In this document: positions 58,871-64,000 of the stretch, piece by piece
Numbering within the stretch: the first letter of the stretch is position 1
Layout of the letters: each line of letters opens with the position of its first letter
From: Nissolia schottii
Lineage: Eukaryota; Streptophyta; Magnoliopsida; Fabales; Fabaceae
Direction of reading: 5' to 3'
Assembly: GCA_003254905.1 (NCBI GenBank)
Contig: QANU01068452.1
Span: forward strand, 62,001 to 126,000
Length of the DNA: 64,000 nt
The notes under the pieces: model-generated
Told to the model about the DNA's origin: nothing
The model's database searches: none
Seen by the model: only the letters and a program-made list of their open reading frames with translations
Program-made: the position numbers and the translations under genes

Positions 58871-61231
58871 TTTTTCTGAAAGCGGTATGAAGGATGACAA
58901 TATTTCATACGTACATTACAAAACAGTTGAGGAATATGTTCAAAGAAAGACAAATATGCTAACATTTGTATAGCCACATGCGATGATATAAACATTTGGC
59001 ACGAACCTATTATATCGCTTATTCTTCTTCAGTTAGATGCTAAAACTAAGATATGAGCCATTCGGTCTAAACTGAAAGCAAAATGAAGGTTCACCATATG
59101 CTTAAGGTTAATATTTTAAATCTGTTTAGTAACAAAAACAAATTTTTTACATTGAGGAACATGACAATGTACCTATTCCTTTGCTTGTTGCGAAGTTGGA
59201 ACTCCAAGTGAAAGTCGGACGTTATGACAGTGTACCTATTCATTTGCTTATTGTGAAGTTGGAACTCCAAATGACAGGAGGACGTTTTCTCCTAGAAGTA
59301 AATACGAAGGAAGCCAATATGTATCACGACAATAGGAAAACATTTGTGCAATATGAAGTAAGAAAAGAAAACATGCAAACATCAAAGGAAGTTAGTTAAT
59401 TTTATTCAACATATTTCCCTGCTTCGTGTGCAGCTAACCTTGTCCAAGGTGAGGCAGACAATGTTGCTTCAGTTTTGATGTGAGGCAGAAAGGAAAAAAG
59501 AAGAGGCACAAAACTTTGATTCAAATCATATCTGCCATCCATTTTTTCTGAAAGCAGTATGAAGGATGACAATATTTCATACGTACATTACAAAACAGTT
59601 GAGGAATATGTTCAAAGAAAGACAAATATGCTAACATTTGTATAGCCACATGCGATGATATAAACATTTGGCACGAACCTATTATATCGCTTATTCTTCT
59701 TCAGTTAGATGCTAAAACTAAGATATGAGCCATTCGGTCTAAACTGAAAGCAAAATGAAGGTTCACCATATGCTTAAGGTTAATATTTTAAATCTGTTTA
59801 GTAACAAAAACAAATTTTTTACATTGAGGAACATGACAATGTACCTATTCCTTTGCTTGTTGCGAAGTTGGAACTCCAAGTGAAAGTCGGACGTTATGAC
59901 AGTGTACCTATTCATTTGCTTATTGTGAAGTTGGAACTCCAAATGACAGGAGGACGTTTTCTCCTAGAAGTAAATACGAAGGAAGCCAATATGTATCACG
60001 ACAATAGGAAAACATTTGTGCAATATGAAGTAAGAAAAGAAAACATGCAAACAACAAAGGAAGTTAGTTAATTTTATTCAACATATTTCCCTGCTTCATG
60101 TGCAGCTGACCTTATCCAAGGTGAGGCAGACAATGTTGCTTCAGTTTTGATGTGAGGCAGAAAGGAAAAAAGAAGAGGCACAAAGCTTTGATTCAAATCA
60201 TATCTTCCATCCATTTTTTCTGAAAGCAGTATGAAGGATGACAATATTTCATAAGTACATTACAAAACAGTTGAGGAATATGTTCAAAGAAAGACAAATA
60301 TGCCAACATTTGTATAATTACATTCGATGACATAAACATTTGGCATGAACATATTATATCGCTTATTGTTCTTCAGTTAGATGCTAAAATTAAGATATGA
60401 GCCACACGGTCTAAACTAAATGCAAAATGAAGGTTCACCATATGCTTAAGGTTAATATTTTAAATCTGTTTAGTAATAAAAACTATTTTTTTACATTGAG
60501 GAACATGACAATGTACCTATTCCTTTGCTTGTTGTGAAGTTGGAACTCCAAATGACGGGCGAACGTTTTCTCCTGGAAGCAAATACGAAGGAAGCCAATA
60601 TGTATCACGACAATAGGAAAACATTTGTGTAATATGAAGTAAGAAAAGAAAACATGCAAACAACAAAGGAAGTTAGTTAATTTTATTCAACATATTTCCC
60701 TGCTTCGTGTGCAGCTAACCTTGTCCAAGGTGAGGCAGACAATGTTGCTTCAGTTTTGATGTGAGGTAGAAAGGAAAAAAGAAGAGGCACAAAACTTTGA
60801 TTCAAATCATATCTGCCATCCATTTTTTCTGAAAACAGTATGAAGGATGACAATATTTCATAAGTACATTACAAAACAGTTGAGGAATATGTTCAAAGAA
60901 AGACAAATATGCCAACATTTGTATAACCATATGCGATGATATAAACATTTGGCACGAACCTATTATATCGCTTATTCTTCTTCAGTTAGATGCTAAAACT
61001 AAGATATGAGCCACATGGTCTAAACTGAAAGCAAAATGAAGGTTCAACATATGCTTAAGGTTAACATTTTAAATCTGTTTAGTAACAAAAACAAAATTTT
61101 CACATTGAGGAACATGACAATGTACTTATTCCTTTGCTTGTTGTGAAGTTGGAACTCCAAATGAGAGTCGGACGTTGTGACAGTGTACCCATTCCTTTGC
61201 TTGTTGTGAAGTTGGAACTCCAAATGACAGG
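58857..61231. repeat. Tandem repeat, four copies of about 672 bp
   Basis: The landmark 'ggatgacaatatttcata' recurs at 58892, 59564, 60236 and 60845, giving periods of 672, 672 and 609 bp. Copies 1 and 2 are almost identical. An internal ~63-bp direct duplication (around 'gcgaagttggaactccaa') is double in copies 1, 2 and 4 and single in copy 3, which explains its shorter length. Each unit carries the RPA-like gene's ATG and first codons (minus) in an identical or nearly identical form; copy 4 is cut at about 61231. Open frames of 72 codons on plus within copies 1 and 2 are repeat translations. Confidence 0.95.
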
Positions 61232-61237
61232 CAGAAG

Positions 61238-62218
61238 TTGGTGAGAATTATGGGGTCAAGACACTGCAGGTGAGGCCCTTCAGGTGAGGCGCTACCTGGC
61301 TGTCACAATGCAGACTGTAAAGTGTGATTGTAGCGGTGTGGTCGCAGCTACGAGGGACAAGGGCGGAACCGCTACTAAGGCTTGCCTTATACCGCGGGAG
61401 GAAAGATGAGTTTTCAGAAAATGATGAGTTTTGATACAGTAGTGTAGCTATGTGAATTGTATGACGGTATATGAGTTAGGTATATGAGTTAGGGACTAGG
61501 TTAGCAGACAGATGACGTAGATAATGAAGAATAGGTTCCCCGATTGCCTAGTAATCTGGATAAAGCTTCTTAGGCTTAGTATGGATATTAATAACTAGTA
61601 GGATCATAGTATAACTGTGACACCTAGAGACCCCTGAGCGGCAGAATCATAATTGAGTATAAAACGAGTTACAAAGAGTAAGATTTCATACTGAGAACGC
61701 AGTGTTCTCATTCCCTACTCCTTTATTGTTCTAGGCAAGTATGACAAGGATGTAGAGGACGTCAGAGCAGTGTAAGCAATACAAGTACGAGCAGCACTGA
61801 AGAAGATGGACATAGGAAGAAAAGAATCAGAGCTACGATAGAGATATCGCACTAGTCCTTAGTCAATAGGCTATATGTTTCTATTATTATGTAATTGTAC
61901 GTAACATCTATGATATTACATGTGTAACTATTTGTGAATATATGGCATGGACCTTTGGTTGCTATGAATGTTGAATATACCTAATTAATATTAGTTAAGC
62001 AAGCTACGTTACCACTCATAATATATGTTCTGTCAAGAACCAGGCTCATATTTTATACTATGATACGTATCAAGTAAAGTTGAAAGTGGGTCAATATTTA
62101 TGGGTAACTGTATTTTCAAACTCATAAGCGGGACTAAGTATTATCCCAACCAAAAGAAATAACAACCTAGTCTGCAGATTTGCGACTTAAGCGTGGACCA
62201 GCTAGCTAGGGTGTTTCA
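61238..62218 (+). mobile_element. 5'-truncated LTR of the family at 46154-49144
   Basis: It parallels about 48115-49144 from 'caggtgaggcgctacctggc' to 'gctagctagggtgtttca'. The left two thirds of the LTR are missing where it meets the 672-bp repeat. Confidence 0.88.
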
Positions 62219-62443
62219 TTAGGTATATTCTAGTCAAGTATTCCATGCTAGCATTCCTTACGTAAATTGAATATCATATATGCTTGTGTATGATTATGTG
62301 CATATATGTGATTTCATGTATGTTTATGTTCCATTATCTCATGCATGTTCATCCCAGTCATGTCGAGTCTAAGTGCGTCCATATTTTTTGCGATGTTAGA
62401 GTCATGTGACATTTGGAGGACCAAATGTCTTAAGGGTGGGAGA
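62219..62443 (+). mobile_element. 3' internal end of an LTR retrotransposon with polypurine tract
   Basis: Non-coding sequence ending in 'taagggtgggaga' (62431-62443), a typical polypurine tract next to a 3' LTR. Confidence 0.55.
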
Positions 62444-64000
62444 TTATAACAATCCATAGTTCCTAGGTTAAAAAAAGGGGAAATGAAGTTCACTGCAGTG
62501 GGCGCCCAAGGCTCGCTGTAGCACCCAGGGAGAGCTGCAATGACACAAAAGTGAAGTCCTACATCGGAAGTTGTGTCTAGAGGGGGGAGCTCCCCTATAA
62601 ATAAAAGTCTCCGCTGAGTATTTTTCTTTGCTAATTCACTAAGAGAGCTCTAAAGGTGCAAACTTTCTTCCAAAGTTCTAGTTATTTTTATTCTTTCTCT
62701 TTCTTTTCCTTTTGTCCATGGGGAAGCAGCGCTTCCACGTAGGGTGTTAAGAGCTCCCAGTGTCCATGCTCCTTAGTTGTCAACCATTTTCTAGGTGAGT
62801 GACTTTATTCACAGTCTATTTTGAAACCATGTAATTATTTAGAAATTATTTATTTTTATGCATGTTATTATGAGATCCTAGGATTTGAAAGTTATTATTT
62901 TCTTTTAATATTTATATTAAATTAGTTATTTATTTAAGAATTTTTTTGTTTATGAAACTAGTGATTAAATCCAGTTGGGTTAATTAAGTTTTTAGTCCCT
63001 GTAATATGAAAAAGTTTGGTTTTAGTCCTTCATGATAAGTTTTAGTCCCTGTAAAATGTGAAAATTTGATTTTGGTCCCTGTGGACGGTTGGTGATGGAC
63101 AGTGATGACGTGTCAATTAACCCGTCATCAGGGACCATTTCTACATCACCGTTTATCACCAACTGTCCACAGGGACCAAAATCAAATTTTCACATTTTAT
63201 AGGGACTAAAACTTGTCATGAGGGACTAAAACCAAACTTTTTCATATTACAGGGACTAAAAACTTAATTAACCCAATGAAGTTATTTATGAAAAATTTAT
63301 GAACTTATTTTAGAAAGTCATGAAAACTATTTTAGAACTACATGGGACCACATCTTTATTGCATTAAATATGTCATTTTGCATGTGTATGATTGTTTATG
63401 AGCAAGTTAAGTCATGTTATGCTATCAATTATCAGTTAAAGTGTTAAGTTATCATGTTCATGTTATTTTGTGTTCTTTAAATTATTTCCATTGGAGTAGA
63501 TATAGGATAGAACTATAAGTTAGCGACAATCCATGTTGACCCTGGTAAGATCATAACGTATAATAGGATTCATGTAGAATTAGGGTAAGTCCGTGAGGCC
63601 AAGACATGGCAGCCCGTGACTCTTAGTGTCATGTATCTTGTCATGTATATTAGGGCAAGACCATAAAGCTCGAATATTTCAAGAACAGATCAACCGTAAT
63701 GCTCAGATTATTTATCTACAAAGCTCCCAACTTTTTCAAATTCTTTTATATACTATGTATTATAATTATATAATATTTTGATGGTTGATATTACATTATG
63801 TATTGCATTTGCATGTCATTTCTACGAACTGTCCCATGTCGCCCTAGGGTCTGTCATTCACTGAGTGATGACTCACCCCTCATAAACCTTTTTTTTTCAA
63901 ATAACGTCGGCGAAGATACTCCTCTTGTTCAGTAGATTCCAGGAGATCGGATTCTTGGTGAGTTTTATGTTGTTGTGGAGTATTCTTTAGTTTTATTTCA
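62444..64000 (+). mobile_element. LTR of the family at 14485-16355, running off the window
   Basis: After the polypurine tract the sequence TTATAACAATCC (a decayed TGTAA start) begins. The TATA box CTATAAATAAA at about 62594 and 'gctaattcact' parallel the solo LTR in the satellite (read on minus). Later parts (63500-63890) match it as well. A MITE is inserted at 62975-63276. The 3' end lies beyond the window. Confidence 0.75.
62975..63276. mobile_element. Foldback MITE, 302 bp, near-perfect inverted arms
   Basis: The arms start TTGGGTTAATTAAG and extend over 'tttttagtccctgtaatatg' and 'aaaaagtttggttttagtcc' with almost no mismatch, in total about 130 bp each side. The centre holds 'gatgacgtgtcaattaaccc'. 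It sits inside the LTR, whose sequence resumes on both sides. No clear target duplication was seen. Confidence 0.88.

Larger units (their letters stand above)
40159..61231 (-). mobile_element. Very large decayed Helitron (5' end not found)
   Basis: The 3' terminus on the minus strand ends 'GGGTATAAAATCTAG' followed by host T, the classical plant Helitron end. Inside on the same strand are a Rep/helicase pseudogene (pieces 51560-49150 and 46148-43927), an F-box pseudogene and a replication protein A-like gene. RPA companions are known for plant Helitrons. Two solo LTRs (40282-43484, 46154-49144) are later insertions. I could not find the 5' TC end; the upper bound is where gypsy-like LTR sequence begins (about 61235), so size is about 15 kb net of insertions if it is one element. 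The RPA and F-box segments could belong to separate elements. Confidence 0.7.

Noticed and set aside
59181..60071. Two near-identical 72-codon plus-strand frames as a duplicated small gene
   Set aside because: They lie in the 672-bp tandem repeat; identity reflects the recent DNA duplication, and copies 3 and 4 do not keep the frame.
1..64000. tRNA, rRNA or microRNA genes
   Set aside because: I saw no cloverleaf with proper A and B boxes outside the SINE and no rRNA-like sequence; foldbacks found are MITE-type and too long for canonical microRNA precursors.

Overview
This is a eukaryotic window, almost certainly nuclear DNA of a flowering plant. The genes have GT-AG introns, and the families include a class I (hevein-domain) chitinase, chlorophyllide a oxygenase, a filament-like plant protein and an F-box protein, set among plant-type LTR elements, a Helitron, a SINE and MITEs. 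Foldback elements with a 'tttttagtccctg'-like terminus suggest a eudicot, perhaps a legume; this is a weak inference. Two single N characters (28133 and 41512) show a draft assembly. The one at 28133 looks like a contig join.

Layout. 1-2235 and 25929-28132 are two copies of one duplicated block, each with a complete three-exon class I chitinase gene on the minus strand. Between them lie a ~3.1 kb solo LTR (3901-6989) rich in internal palindromes and tandem repeats, small transposon scraps, and a ~10 kb satellite of about 45 monomers of ~175 bp (9850-19680). A 1.87 kb solo LTR splits the satellite, with a perfect 5-bp target duplication. A broken strictosidine synthase-like gene (21012-22874) and a decayed Ty1/copia element (23362-25730) follow. 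A scrap of the same strictosidine synthase-like gene lies left of the satellite (8885-9063).

28134-32415 holds the chlorophyllide a oxygenase gene (minus strand, eight exons seen, last exon missing at the N join). Its first intron carries a SINE with perfect 11-bp target duplications. 35099-38690 is a complete four-exon filament-like plant protein gene (minus strand).

From 40159 to about 61.2 kb is a very large decayed Helitron on the minus strand. It has a typical 3' end (hairpin plus CTAG|T), a Rep/Pif1-helicase gene, an F-box pseudogene and a replication protein A-like gene whose start region is tandemly repeated four times. Two ~3 kb solo LTRs have inserted into it. Removing the one at 46154-49144 together with one target repeat restores the Rep-helicase reading frame exactly. 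The last 2.8 kb is LTR-retrotransposon sequence with a near-perfect foldback MITE.

Only the two chitinases, chlorophyllide a oxygenase, the filament-like protein and perhaps the RPA-like gene look capable of function. They do not form a pathway together: the chitinases are defence or vacuolar enzymes, chlorophyllide a oxygenase makes chlorophyll b in plastids, and the filament-like protein is a coiled-coil structural protein.
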